From Chloroflexota bacterium (GTDB taxonomy: Bacteria > Chloroflexota > Dormibacteria > Dormibacterales > Dormibacteraceae), in assembly GCA_005880915.1 (NCBI GenBank), contig VBIW01000037.1:1-64000 (forward strand): a stretch of 64,000 bases of DNA. The letters are read 5' to 3'. The notes beneath the pieces were generated by a model, which saw only the letters and a list, made by a program, of their open reading frames with translations, searched no databases and had not been told where the DNA came from. This document shows, one piece after another, positions 17,233 to 26,216 of the stretch; the stretch's first letter is position 1; each line of letters starts with the position of its first letter. The position numbers and the translations under genes were made by a program.

Positions 17233-18309
17233 GGGCGTGATCCTGCCTTCGGAGACCATCCAGACCATCGCCTTTGCGATCAGGTCGCGCGGAAACGGCC
17301 CGACTTCGACCGACGTGATCACGACCTGGCCGCCGGCAGCCACCTCGGCCAGAAGAGCGCCCCGCCGTTCGCCGTCCAGCTCGGAGAGGACGTCGTCCAG
17401 CAAGAGCACGGGCCTCTCGCCCGTGCGCCTCTCGATCAGCCCGGCTTCGGCCAGCTTCAGGCTCACCACCGCGGTACGCTGCTGGCCCTGCGAGGCATAC
17501 GAACGGGCGTCGTGGCCGTCCAGCAGGACCAGGAGGTCGTCTCTGTGCGGTCCGAGGCTGGTGGTGCCCCGGCGCAGGTCTTCGGCCAGAGAGTTATGCA
17601 CAGCTTCCGCATAGTTTTGCGGAGGCGCCAAATATTGGATCTCGAGGCGCTCGCCGGAGGCGATTTCGGCGTGGCACCTGGCTGCCTCAGGGTCCAGCTC
17701 CGCGACCGCCCTGGTCCTCGCGGCGACGATCTCGCCGCTGACCTGGACGAGCTCGTGGTTCCACGCCTCGAGCATGTCCTCCCCGCCCTCGCCCGCGGCA
17801 ATTCGCTTCAGCAGGCTGTTGCGCTGCTCGAGCACCCGGCGCAGATTCGCCAGTGCTCTGGCATATCCGGGTTCGACCTGGACAAGCATCTGGTTCAGAA
17901 ACCGGCGGCGAAGCTCAGGGCCTGCCTTCACCAAACCGAGGTCGTCCGGCCAGAAGAGCGCGGCCCTGAAGTTGCCCGGCAGGTCGAACGCCCGGCGCCG
18001 GACGCCGTCAACCTCGATAGTCCGATGGGTCCGTTCCCCCTCGACCGCGAGGGTGATCGCGATCTCGCGGGTCGTGACACCGCTTTCCACCTCGGCCTCG
18101 ATGCGTGAGCCGGGGCCCGCCGGCCCGACGAGCTCGGACTCCCGGCGCGCTCTGGGCGACGACGACAGAGCGAGCATTGAGACCGCTTCCAGCAGGTTGG
18201 TCTTGCCCTGACCATTCGCGCCGATGAACACGTTGAGGCTGGGTCCTGGGGTCAGGTCCAGCTGGCTGTAGTTGCGGTGATTTCTGAGCTGCAACCGACG
18301 GAGGCGCAC
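17224..18309 (-). CDS. recF: DNA replication/repair protein RecF
   Basis: LRLQLRNHRNYSQLDLTPGPSLNVFIGANGQGKTNLLEAV; ASQGQQRTAVVSLKLAE; LLLDDVLSELD. Confidence 0.97.
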   Translation of the reverse strand: MRLRRLQLRNHRNYSQLDLTPGPSLNVFIGANGQGKTNLLEAVSMLALSSSPRARRESELVGPAGPGSRIEAEVESGVTTREIAITLAVEGERTHRTIEVDGVRRRAFDLPGNFRAALFWPDDLGLVKAGPELRRRFLNQMLVQVEPGYARALANLRRVLEQRNSLLKRIAAGEGGEDMLEAWNHELVQVSGEIVAARTRAVAELDPEAARCHAEIASGERLEIQYLAPPQNYAEAVHNSLAEDLRRGTTSLGPHRDDLLVLLDGHDARSYASQGQQRTAVVSLKLAEAGLIERRTGERPVLLLDDVLSELDGERRGALLAEVAAGGQVVITSVEVGPFPRDLIAKAMVWMVSEGRITPCG

Positions 18310-18313
18310 TCCG

Positions 18314-19459
18314 TCAGGACATCGCCACCCGCACGGGCATGATCACGTACTGGTAGTGCTCCTTGCCCGGCGGTCGCATGAGCCCCGGGCTGAGAGGGCC
18401 GTCGAACAGCAGCTCGACCTCATCCTCCCCAATCACTCCCAGGGCGTCGAGGACGTAGCGGGCATTGAACGCGATCTGGATGTCTGATCCGTCCACGTCG
18501 GCGGCCATCTCAGCCTTGCTGTCGCCCACCTCGTTGGTGGTGGCCGAGAGAGTCAGCGCGCCGGCCTGCGCCTTGACCCGGATGACATTTGCGCTGTCCC
18601 GGGCGAAAAGCGACACCGCGCGCACCGTCTGGGTCAGCTCGCTGGTCGAGACCTTGACCTTGGTCGAGCTCTTGCTGGGGATAACCTGTGCGTAGTTTGG
18701 ATACTTACCGTCGATAAGCCTGGAGGTCAGCTCCGAGCTGCCGGCGCGAAAGAACACCTGGTTCCGAGCCTTGGAGATGATCACCTCGACCTTGCCGGGC
18801 TCGCCCTTGAGGACCCTGGCGAGCTCCGCCAGCGCCCGAGCCGGAACGATCAGGCTCGCCTCCAGCTCTGACGGCGCGGCCGCGGCCAGCTTGCGCACCG
18901 CCAGCCGGTGGCCGTCGGTCGCGGCGAGCGTCAGGTTGCCGCCCTGCACCATGACCAGCACGCCTGTGAGCACGGGTCTCGCCTCGTCAGTCGACGCGGC
19001 CATCTGGGTCTGTTCCACGGCGCCGACAAGGTCGTCGAGGGCAACCTCCAGCTTGTCGCCTTCGTCCGGCCGCGGCCCGGGCGGAAACTCCTCGGCCTCG
19101 ATGCATTTGATGTGCGTGTCGAATCGTGCGCAGCGCAGGCCGAGCGACTGCGTGCTGGGGTCCAGCGTCATCTCGAGATCGTCGTCGGGCAGCGTACCGA
19201 CGAAGTCGGTCAGCAAACGAGCGGGTGCCGTGGTTGAGCCTTCGACGGCGACCTCGGCGGGGACGACTTTGCGAATCCCGATTTCCAGGTTGGTGGCGGT
19301 CAACGCCAGGCCCTCGGAGGTGGTCTCGATGAGGATGTTGTTCAGGATCGGCAACGTGGTCCGGCTCGAGATCGCTCGGGAAACGACCTGCAGAGCCTGA
19401 CCAAGGACCGCCGGCCTACAGGTGACCTTCATTTGAGCTGTCAGAACTTTGGCATTCAC
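18314..19459 (-). CDS. dnaN: DNA polymerase III sliding clamp (beta)
   Basis: SRTTLPILNNILIET, LAATDGHRLAVRKL, C-terminal YQYVIMPVRV. Confidence 0.97.
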   Translation of the reverse strand: MNAKVLTAQMKVTCRPAVLGQALQVVSRAISSRTTLPILNNILIETTSEGLALTATNLEIGIRKVVPAEVAVEGSTTAPARLLTDFVGTLPDDDLEMTLDPSTQSLGLRCARFDTHIKCIEAEEFPPGPRPDEGDKLEVALDDLVGAVEQTQMAASTDEARPVLTGVLVMVQGGNLTLAATDGHRLAVRKLAAAAPSELEASLIVPARALAELARVLKGEPGKVEVIISKARNQVFFRAGSSELTSRLIDGKYPNYAQVIPSKSSTKVKVSTSELTQTVRAVSLFARDSANVIRVKAQAGALTLSATTNEVGDSKAEMAADVDGSDIQIAFNARYVLDALGVIGEDEVELLFDGPLSPGLMRPPGKEHYQYVIMPVRVAMS

Positions 19460-19700
19460 GAAAGTTGTCCCCCGTTGTTAAAGATTCTCTTAGTAGAAGG
19501 AATCCGTATCCGATAACAGTAAGCGCTGTGCACACTGTGGATGTCGAGATCATTTACAGATCGAAATGAGCTGTGGGTAAGGTCTGGGGAATCGACGCCC
19601 GGCACAGGGATCGCTGTTGATGTGCTGGGGAGGAAATGCCAGCCTGCGGTCCATTCAAGCTGCGTCCCAAGGCGATTCTCATAAAGTGTTGAAAGGTTTC
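19460..19700. promoter_or_regulatory. dnaA-dnaN intergenic region with degenerate DnaA boxes
   Basis: tgtggatgt at 19536-19544 and tgtgggtaa at 19572-19580. Confidence 0.55.
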
Positions 19701-21071
19701 TCACTGGACGTAGAGCTTCTCGCGTATCGCCTGAACCTCGTAGCGGAGACGCTCGTCTTCCTTGAGCTCGTTGGCGATCTTTTCTATCGAGTGCAGCGCG
19801 GTGGTGTGATCGCGTCCGCCAAACGCTTTCCCGATCGCGGGCAGTGACGATGGCGTCTCTTCGCGGACGAGAAACATGGCGACCTGGCGCGGAAAGACGA
19901 TGTGCTTGTCGCGCCGTTTCCCCTTCATATCGTCAAGCGTGACGTTGTAGTAGTCGGCGACCAGTGCCTGGATTCGCTCGACGTTGATGGGCTTGCGTGT
20001 GCCGGCCGGGATGATGTCGGAGAGAAGCCGAGCAGCCTCCTCCTCATCGACCTGGCGCTGATGCACGGCGGCGAATGCTTGCACGCGTGTCAGTGCTCCC
20101 TCGAGCTCGCGGATGTTGCGCTGCACCTTGTGGGCGATGAAGTTGAGCACGTCTTCCGGGATGAGGCTTGTGTTGTTACCCAGCTTGGAGTGCAGAATCG
20201 CGAGTCGCGTCTCGAAGTCCGGAGGCTGGATGTCGGCGATGAGGCCCCATTCAAACCGCGAGCGAAGGCGGTCCTCGAGCGTCGGGATCTCCTTGGGCGG
20301 GCGGTCAGACGAGATCACGATCTGCTTGTTGATCTCGTGCAGCGCGTTGAACGTGTGGAAGAACTCTTCTTTGGTCCGGTCCTTGCCGGCGAGGAACTGG
20401 ACGTCGTCGATCAGCAGCACGTCAACTGTGCGGTACTTGTGCCGGAACTCGCCCATGCGAGCGGTGGCGATGGAGCTGATCACCTCGTTGGTGAACTGCT
20501 CCGATGTCAGATAGACGACGCGCTTGCGCGGAAAGCGGTCGTGAACTTCGTGTCCGATGGCGTGCATGAGGTGGGTCTTGCCGAGCCCCACTCCCCCGTA
20601 AAGGAAGAGCGGGTTATAGCTGTCGCCCGGGGCCTCCGCTACCGCTTTGGCCGCGGCGTGCGCGAACTGTGAGTTATGACCAACCACGAATGATGAGAAC
20701 CGAAAACGCGCATTGAGCTCCGACGGCGCGACGGCCGCGACCTCTGCCACCTCGACGCCGTTGTCGTGTCCGTTCTCCGGGCGGTGGTCGTCGTCGTCGA
20801 ACATCGTGTGCGCGGGCCGGTGGCCGGACGGGGCGATGACGAAATCGATGTCGACCTCTGATCCTGTGACGGCCTGGAGCGTCTCCTGGATGAGGCCCGA
20901 GAAGCGATCCTCGAGCCAGTCCTTGGCGAGCTTGCTCGGCACGCCGATCCGGAAGGTACCTCCGTCGGCTGAAACGACCGAGGTGTTCTTGAGCCACATG
21001 TCATACGTTCGCTTGGCTAGCTGGAAACGCAGCTCCTCCTGGACCTGCGACCAGATCTGGTCCTGACTCAC
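19701..21071 (-). CDS. dnaA: Chromosomal replication initiator DnaA
   Basis: SFVVGHNSQFAHAAAKAVAEAPG, LYGGVGLGKTHLMHAIGHEV, LLIDDVQFLAGKDRTKEEFFHTFNAL, GGRDHTTALHSIEKI; GTG 21071 gives VSQDQIWSQVQEEL. Confidence 0.98.
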   Translation of the reverse strand: MSQDQIWSQVQEELRFQLAKRTYDMWLKNTSVVSADGGTFRIGVPSKLAKDWLEDRFSGLIQETLQAVTGSEVDIDFVIAPSGHRPAHTMFDDDDHRPENGHDNGVEVAEVAAVAPSELNARFRFSSFVVGHNSQFAHAAAKAVAEAPGDSYNPLFLYGGVGLGKTHLMHAIGHEVHDRFPRKRVVYLTSEQFTNEVISSIATARMGEFRHKYRTVDVLLIDDVQFLAGKDRTKEEFFHTFNALHEINKQIVISSDRPPKEIPTLEDRLRSRFEWGLIADIQPPDFETRLAILHSKLGNNTSLIPEDVLNFIAHKVQRNIRELEGALTRVQAFAAVHQRQVDEEEAARLLSDIIPAGTRKPINVERIQALVADYYNVTLDDMKGKRRDKHIVFPRQVAMFLVREETPSSLPAIGKAFGGRDHTTALHSIEKIANELKEDERLRYEVQAIREKLYVQ

Positions 21072-21597
21072 CCCACCTTCTCCTTCGCCATACCGCCCCA
21101 CGCGGCACAGATATGCCCCGCTGGACCTGTGGAGCGAAGTCGCTGCCGCTCTGCAAATCCTGTGGACAACCCCGATCCTTCTCTCCAGCTGCCGGCAACC
21201 GCGGCCTCGCCCGAGCAGCGACCCCAAGTTCGCGCCCCGGACGACCCCGGATTCAACCGAAGCTCTTCAAGCATGAGCTCCGCCTCCTTGGTCCCTGTGG
21301 AAAAGAGCGGATCGGATTTCCACAGGCTGGCGGTGCCGACCTGTCCGAAATCCACCATCCGGTCGATCCCGAAATATGGAAGCGGGGTTGTACGACTAGG
21401 TGTTAGTTACTAGTAAATGTTTGCTGAGACTGAGTGGCGCAATTCGTACTGTGACTGTGGATAGACGCTTTGGCCTTGCTGCTTCCGGCCGGGGAATATA
21501 GCACCGGCCTGTGGATACCGCAAGGCCACCGCGCACACAATGAAGTGATAGAAGCGCTATAACAAGTCGCCCGCGTTGCCTCCGCTAGACTGGCCCG
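21072..21597. other. Candidate oriC
   Basis: Non-coding between dnaA and rpmH with DnaA-box-like sites tgtggacaa 21161, tgtggaaaa 21296, atttccaca 21316, tgtggatag 21456, tgtggatac 21510 and an AT-rich stretch about 21391-21427. Confidence 0.75.
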
Positions 21598-21729
21598 ATC
21601 AAACGGACCTATCAACCCAAGAAAAGATATCGCCGGCGCGTCCACGGATTCTTGCGCCGGATGAGCGCTCGTGGCGGGGTCCGCGTGCTCCGCAATCGCC
21701 GCCGCAAGGGCCGCGCGCGGCTGACCTAG
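21598..21729 (+). CDS. rpmH: Ribosomal protein bL34 (apparent ATC start; absent from the ORF track)
   Basis: (I/M)[42 protein letters not shown], directly upstream of rnpA. Confidence 0.95.
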   Translation: MKRTYQPKKRYRRRVHGFLRRMSARGGVRVLRNRRRKGRARLT

Positions 21730-21764
21730 CGCCTGCTGGTCGCGCCGTCGCCGGCGCGGGGAAG

Positions 21765-22124
21765 ATGAAGAGGCGCTCGCGGCTCCGGCGGCGGTCGGAC
21801 TTCCAGAAGGCGGTCAGCGGAAGGCGCTTCCACAGCGGGCAGGCGCTGGTTGGGTTCGCGGTGCCCACCGAGCAGTCGGAGAGCCGGATCGGCGTGACCG
21901 TCAGCCGGGCAATCAAAAGCTCGGTCGAGCGCAACCGGGCCAGGCGGCGGCTCCGCGAGGTCGCGCGAGAGGGATTGCTGGGACCTGGTTCGCCGCTGCG
22001 CCAGGTGGGAATACGATATGACGTGGTCCTGATCGCCCGCCCGGCGGCGCTCGAGGTCTCGTTCGCCGATCTCAGGGCGGAGGCTTCGCTGGCTGCGCTC
22101 AGGCTCGCGCAAATAAAGCCATGA
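21765..22124 (+). CDS. rnpA: Ribonuclease P protein component
   Basis: [17 protein letters not shown]...[26 protein letters not shown]. Confidence 0.95.
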   Translation: MKRRSRLRRRSDFQKAVSGRRFHSGQALVGFAVPTEQSESRIGVTVSRAIKSSVERNRARRRLREVAREGLLGPGSPLRQVGIRYDVVLIARPAALEVSFADLRAEASLAALRLAQIKP

Positions 22125-22131
22125 CCAAGCC

Positions 22132-22341
22132 ATGACCAAGCTCTTCCTGATTTTGATCCGCGGTTATCAGCTGTCTTTCGCGAAGATCCTCCCGCCTTCC
22201 TGCCGCTACTACCCGTCGTGCTCGCACTACACGTACGAGGCGATCGAGCGCTACGGCTGGCTCAGGGGTGGATGGATGGGTGCGGCGCGAATCGCCCGCT
22301 GTCACCCATTCGCGCGTGGCGGCTACGACCCGGTGCCCTGA
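22132..22341 (+). CDS. yidD: Membrane protein insertion efficiency factor YidD
   Basis: [35 protein letters not shown]...[17 protein letters not shown]. Confidence 0.96.
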   Translation: MTKLFLILIRGYQLSFAKILPPSCRYYPSCSHYTYEAIERYGWLRGGWMGAARIARCHPFARGGYDPVP

Positions 22342-22356
22342 CAAGGAGGCACTGAC

Positions 22357-23319
22357 ATCCCACTGGCCTCGTTCACAGACATCTTCAAGTTATTCAGCCC
22401 GATCCACGACGCGTGGTGGGCGATCTTCGGCGTGACCCTGAACAGCGCGCTCGGCTTCATCTACTCGCACGTGCAGGGGATTCCGGTGGTCAGCGCGATC
22501 GGCGCCTACGGCGTCGCGATCATCGTCCTGACGATCATCATCCGGCTGCTGCTGGCTCCGCTGCAGCAGTTTCAGCTCGTAACTCAGCGCAAGACCCTGG
22601 TCGAGCAGCGAAAGCTCGCGCCGCAGGTCGCCGAGCTCCGCAAGAAGTACAAGAAGGACCCGCAGCGCCTGAACACCGAGATGATGAAGATGTACCAGGA
22701 GCATGGGGTCAACCCGTTGGGCGGCCTGATCGGCTGTCTGCCACTGGTCGTCCAGCTCCCGATCCTCACCGCCCTCTATTACGTGTTCACGGGCTTCGCC
22801 CGCAGCCATGACGTGGCGACGCACTTTCTCTTCATTCCGAACCTGAACGACAACCCGAACCATCACCTGATGTTCGCGGGGCTGCCGATCCCGGTTCTGG
22901 CCTACATCGTGTTCCCGCTGCTTGCCGCGATCACGACCTTGATCCAGTCGAGGATGCTGCAGATGCCGGCTCCGCCCAACCCGACCGAGCAGGAGCAGCA
23001 AACCCTGCAGATGCAGCGCACGATGGTTTTGATCTCGCCGCTCATGATCGGCTGGTTCGCCCTCAACGTTCCGGCCGGCCTCGGCCTTTACTGGTTCGTC
23101 GGGAACTGCGTCAGTATCATTCAGCAGAGCTTCGTCGTCGGGTGGGGGAACGTGCTGCCGGCCAGGTTCCGCAGGGCGGCCGGGGGAGCGCCTTTGCTGC
23201 CCAGCAAGGGGGCGACCAACGGTCAGAAGGCCCTTCCGCCGACCAGCGCTAACTTGAACAGCTCAAAGAAGGCTAAGAACAAAGCGCAAAGACAAGGCAA
23301 GGAGAGTGAACGCAGGTGA
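22357..23319 (+). CDS. yidC: Membrane protein insertase YidC (apparent ATC start)
   Basis: SD aaggagg 22343-22349, 7 nt, ATC CCA CTG GCC TCG TTC; PLASFTDIFKLFSPIHDAWWAIFGVTLN...MKMYQEHGVNPLGGLIGCLPLVVQLPILTALYYV. Confidence 0.92.
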   Translation: MPLASFTDIFKLFSPIHDAWWAIFGVTLNSALGFIYSHVQGIPVVSAIGAYGVAIIVLTIIIRLLLAPLQQFQLVTQRKTLVEQRKLAPQVAELRKKYKKDPQRLNTEMMKMYQEHGVNPLGGLIGCLPLVVQLPILTALYYVFTGFARSHDVATHFLFIPNLNDNPNHHLMFAGLPIPVLAYIVFPLLAAITTLIQSRMLQMPAPPNPTEQEQQTLQMQRTMVLISPLMIGWFALNVPAGLGLYWFVGNCVSIIQQSFVVGWGNVLPARFRRAAGGAPLLPSKGATNGQKALPPTSANLNSSKKAKNKAQRQGKESERR

Positions 23320-23975
23320 GATCCGCTCAAGGCCGGGGCCGCACGCTTGACGAGGCGGTCGACGCCGCGCTCATCGAGCTTCAAGAAAGCCGGCGCAACG
23401 TCGACGTCAAGATCCTCAGCGAAACGTCCGAGGAGACCCTGGTCGAGGTCGCAGTCATCGACCAGAGCGCGCCGGCGATAGGGGCTGCGCCTGCTGCTCC
23501 CAACGGAAAGGCCGAGATCGCCCGGTCCCTTGTCGAGGGTTTGCTCAAGCACATGGGAGTGCGCGCCCAGGTCAGCGTTCGGACCGGCGCCGACCCGATC
23601 ACGCTGGACATCAGCGGGCGCGACCTCGGGGGCCTGATCGGCTGGCGCGGCGAGACTTTGCGCGCGCTGCAGTCCGTGACGAACGTTATGGTCGGCAAAC
23701 ACCTCGCCGAGGGCGAGCGCATCATTGTCGACGTCGAGCGGTACCGGCAGCGCCGCGAGCACACCGTGCGAGAGATCGCGATGCGCGCTGCGCGCCAGGT
23801 CAAGATGACCGGCGACGCGATCACCCTCGACGCGATGCAGCCGTTCGAGCGCCGCGCCATCCACCTGGCGCTCGAAGGCGACCCGGACGTCACAAGCTCC
23901 AGCATCGGCGAGGAGCCTGAGCGCCGCGTCGTCGTCGGCCCCCGCAAGCCGGCCGACGAGTCAGCGGTCCGCTAG
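23316..23975 (+). CDS. jag: Jag/KhpB RNA-binding protein
   Basis: GRTLDEAVDAALIEL; KH motif LGGLIGWRGETLRALQ; R3H-like C-terminus. Confidence 0.92.
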   Translation: MRSAQGRGRTLDEAVDAALIELQESRRNVDVKILSETSEETLVEVAVIDQSAPAIGAAPAAPNGKAEIARSLVEGLLKHMGVRAQVSVRTGADPITLDISGRDLGGLIGWRGETLRALQSVTNVMVGKHLAEGERIIVDVERYRQRREHTVREIAMRAARQVKMTGDAITLDAMQPFERRAIHLALEGDPDVTSSSIGEEPERRVVVGPRKPADESAVR

Positions 23976-23982
23976 AGGCCGG

Positions 23983-24258
23983 GTGCCCGGCCGGGACCCG
24001 CAACGCGGCGCCGAGCGGATCCGCAAGGCGATCGCGCTCGTCAACTCCGTCGCTGACGAAGCGGGCGACGAGGAGATCACCCCGACGGAGATCGCGGAAG
24101 CCATCCGCGACTGCCTCGAGCTGAGCGACGTGGACGCGGTACCCAACGTGCGCCGGTACCTCGGTGAAGCGCTCGATGCCGTGTCCGACGGCATGCCTGC
24201 GGACTTCGTGGCGATGACGCTCTATGCCGCCCTGGGCGCGTTACGCGAGGGGACCTGA
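23983..24258 (+). CDS. Conserved hypothetical small protein
   Basis: ORF of 91 aa in tight spacing between jag and the M16 peptidase gene; no domain recognised. Confidence 0.6.
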   Translation: MPGRDPQRGAERIRKAIALVNSVADEAGDEEITPTEIAEAIRDCLELSDVDAVPNVRRYLGEALDAVSDGMPADFVAMTLYAALGALREGT

Positions 24259-24285
24259 CCAGGCCGTTCTTATACTGACCGTCCC

Positions 24286-25557
24286 ATGCCTGCCCCTCAC
24301 CGAGTGCACCACCTACCGGGGGGAGCGAAGATGGTGGTCGAGGCAATGCCCGAGCGGCAGTCGGCGAGCGTGGTCCTGATGTTCGCCGGTGGCTCGCGGC
24401 TGGAAGACGATCGCCTCGCCGGCGTCTCCCACTTCATCGAGCATCTCTTCTTCAAAGGCACCAAGAAGCGGCCCACTTCAAAGGAGATCGCCGACGCGAT
24501 CGAGGGTGTTGGTGGGTTCATCAACGCGTCGACCGACAAAGAATTGACCGCCTACTGGGCCCGCGTTCCCGCCGAGCATATGAACCTGGGGCTCGACGTT
24601 CTCTTCGACATCGTCGCCAACTCGAAGCTCGATGCGGCCGACGTAGAGCGAGAGCGGATGGTGATCCTCGAGGAGCTTCGCATGTACCAGGACCAACCCC
24701 AGGATTACGTCCAGAACCTCTTTGAGGAGCTGATCTGGCCCGGCCATGCGCTGGGCCGCGACATCGCCGGTACCGAGGATTCGGTATCGCGACTCGGCCG
24801 TGACGACATCCTGGAGTACGCGGACGCGCACTATCGACTGCCCAATCTCGTCATCGGAGCCGCCGGATCGCTCGACGAGGCGGCGACCATGTCCGAGGTG
24901 ACGCGCAAACTCTCGTTGCGCCCCGAGGCGAACGGTTCGCTCGAGGCGGCGCCGCCGCCGTCCCTCGACTCTCCTCATGTGCTGGTCCGCCGTCGCGAGA
25001 CGGAGCAGGCGCACATCTGCCTGGGGACGCGCGCCGTCAGCTACCTGGACCCCGACCGCTACGCGCTGGACCTGCTCAACACCGTGCTCGGCGAAGGCAT
25101 GAGCTCCCGGCTCTTCCTCAACATCCGGGAGCGCCTGGGCATCGCCTACGACGTGCACAGCTTCACGCAGAAACACCGCGACACCGGCTACCTCGGCGTC
25201 TACATCGGAGTTGATCCCAAAAAAGCCGTCGATGCGGTGAATGCTGTGATGGCCGAGCTGCGCGGCTTGACTGAGAACGAGGTCGGTGCGGCTGAGCTGG
25301 CGCGTGCGAAGGAATTCACCAAGGGTCGCCTGCGGCTCGAGCTCGAGACGACCAACGGCGTGGTGTTCTGGCTCGCCTACCAGGAGCTGCTGCTCGGTGA
25401 GATCAACACCATCGAAGAGGAGATCGCACTGGTCGACGCCGTGACCGGGGCGGATGTGATGCGGGTCGCGGCCGAGGTGTTCAGCCGCCCGATGCAGATG
25501 TCGGTGATCGGGCCCTTTTCTCGCGACAGCGCTTTTCGCCTCGCGATCGGAGCCTGA
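24286..25557 (+). CDS. M16-family zinc metallopeptidase
   Basis: SHFIEHLFFKGT (HxxEH) plus downstream Glu; GEGMSSRLFLNIRERLGIAYDV. Confidence 0.95.
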   Translation: MPAPHRVHHLPGGAKMVVEAMPERQSASVVLMFAGGSRLEDDRLAGVSHFIEHLFFKGTKKRPTSKEIADAIEGVGGFINASTDKELTAYWARVPAEHMNLGLDVLFDIVANSKLDAADVERERMVILEELRMYQDQPQDYVQNLFEELIWPGHALGRDIAGTEDSVSRLGRDDILEYADAHYRLPNLVIGAAGSLDEAATMSEVTRKLSLRPEANGSLEAAPPPSLDSPHVLVRRRETEQAHICLGTRAVSYLDPDRYALDLLNTVLGEGMSSRLFLNIRERLGIAYDVHSFTQKHRDTGYLGVYIGVDPKKAVDAVNAVMAELRGLTENEVGAAELARAKEFTKGRLRLELETTNGVVFWLAYQELLLGEINTIEEEIALVDAVTGADVMRVAAEVFSRPMQMSVIGPFSRDSAFRLAIGA

Positions 25558-25563
25558 CCCAGG

Positions 25564-26211
25564 CTAGCCCGTGGCCGGCGCTGCCTGCCGCGCTCCGACA
25601 GATGATGGCCCGGTCTGCAGGATCGGCATCTTCGCGTAGATGTTTCCGAAGTGATCGAGCGGCCAGATGCGGAACCATGCCTTGCCGTCGATCCGGTCGC
25701 GGCTTATCGGCCCGAAAAAGCGCGAATCCTGCGAACGATTGCGGTTGTCGCCCATGACGAAGTAGTTGTTCGGCGGGATCACCTTGCCGTCGGTCCCGTC
25801 TGTCGGGTAGTTGTTCTCACTGGTCCACTCCTCCGGCAGGTACGGCTCGACCAGCCTGTGCCCGTTGATATAGACGATGCCGCTGCGGATCAGCAGCTTC
25901 TCGCCGGGCAGCGCAATGATGCGTTTGATGAAGTCGGTGGAGTTGCTCGTCGGCGGCCGCAAGATGATGATGTCGCCGCGCTGGGGTGCGTGCAGTCGGT
26001 AGTCGATCTTGTTTGCGATCAGGTAATCGTTGTTGTCGAGCGTCGCGAACATCGAAAGACCTTCGACGTGCACCGCCTGCACGGCAAAGCTGATGCCGAC
26101 GTACAGGATGACCGCGAGGACGAGGACCTCGGCGACCTCGCGCAGCAACGAGCCGGCGGCCGAGCGATCTGTCGAGGCGGCACCAGCCGCTTGTTCGTGT
26201 TGGGCCGCCAT
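25564..26211 (-). CDS. lepB: Signal peptidase I
   Basis: VEGLSMFATL, RGDIIILRPP, FIKRIIALPGE, YFVMGDNRNRSQDSRFFGPI. Confidence 0.96.
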   Translation of the reverse strand: MAAQHEQAAGAASTDRSAAGSLLREVAEVLVLAVILYVGISFAVQAVHVEGLSMFATLDNNDYLIANKIDYRLHAPQRGDIIILRPPTSNSTDFIKRIIALPGEKLLIRSGIVYINGHRLVEPYLPEEWTSENNYPTDGTDGKVIPPNNYFVMGDNRNRSQDSRFFGPISRDRIDGKAWFRIWPLDHFGNIYAKMPILQTGPSSVGARQAAPATG

Positions 26212-26216
26212 GCTTG

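Noticed and set aside
17463-17801. Ser/Arg-rich minus-strand ORF within recF
   Set aside because: Alternative frame of recF, no motif.
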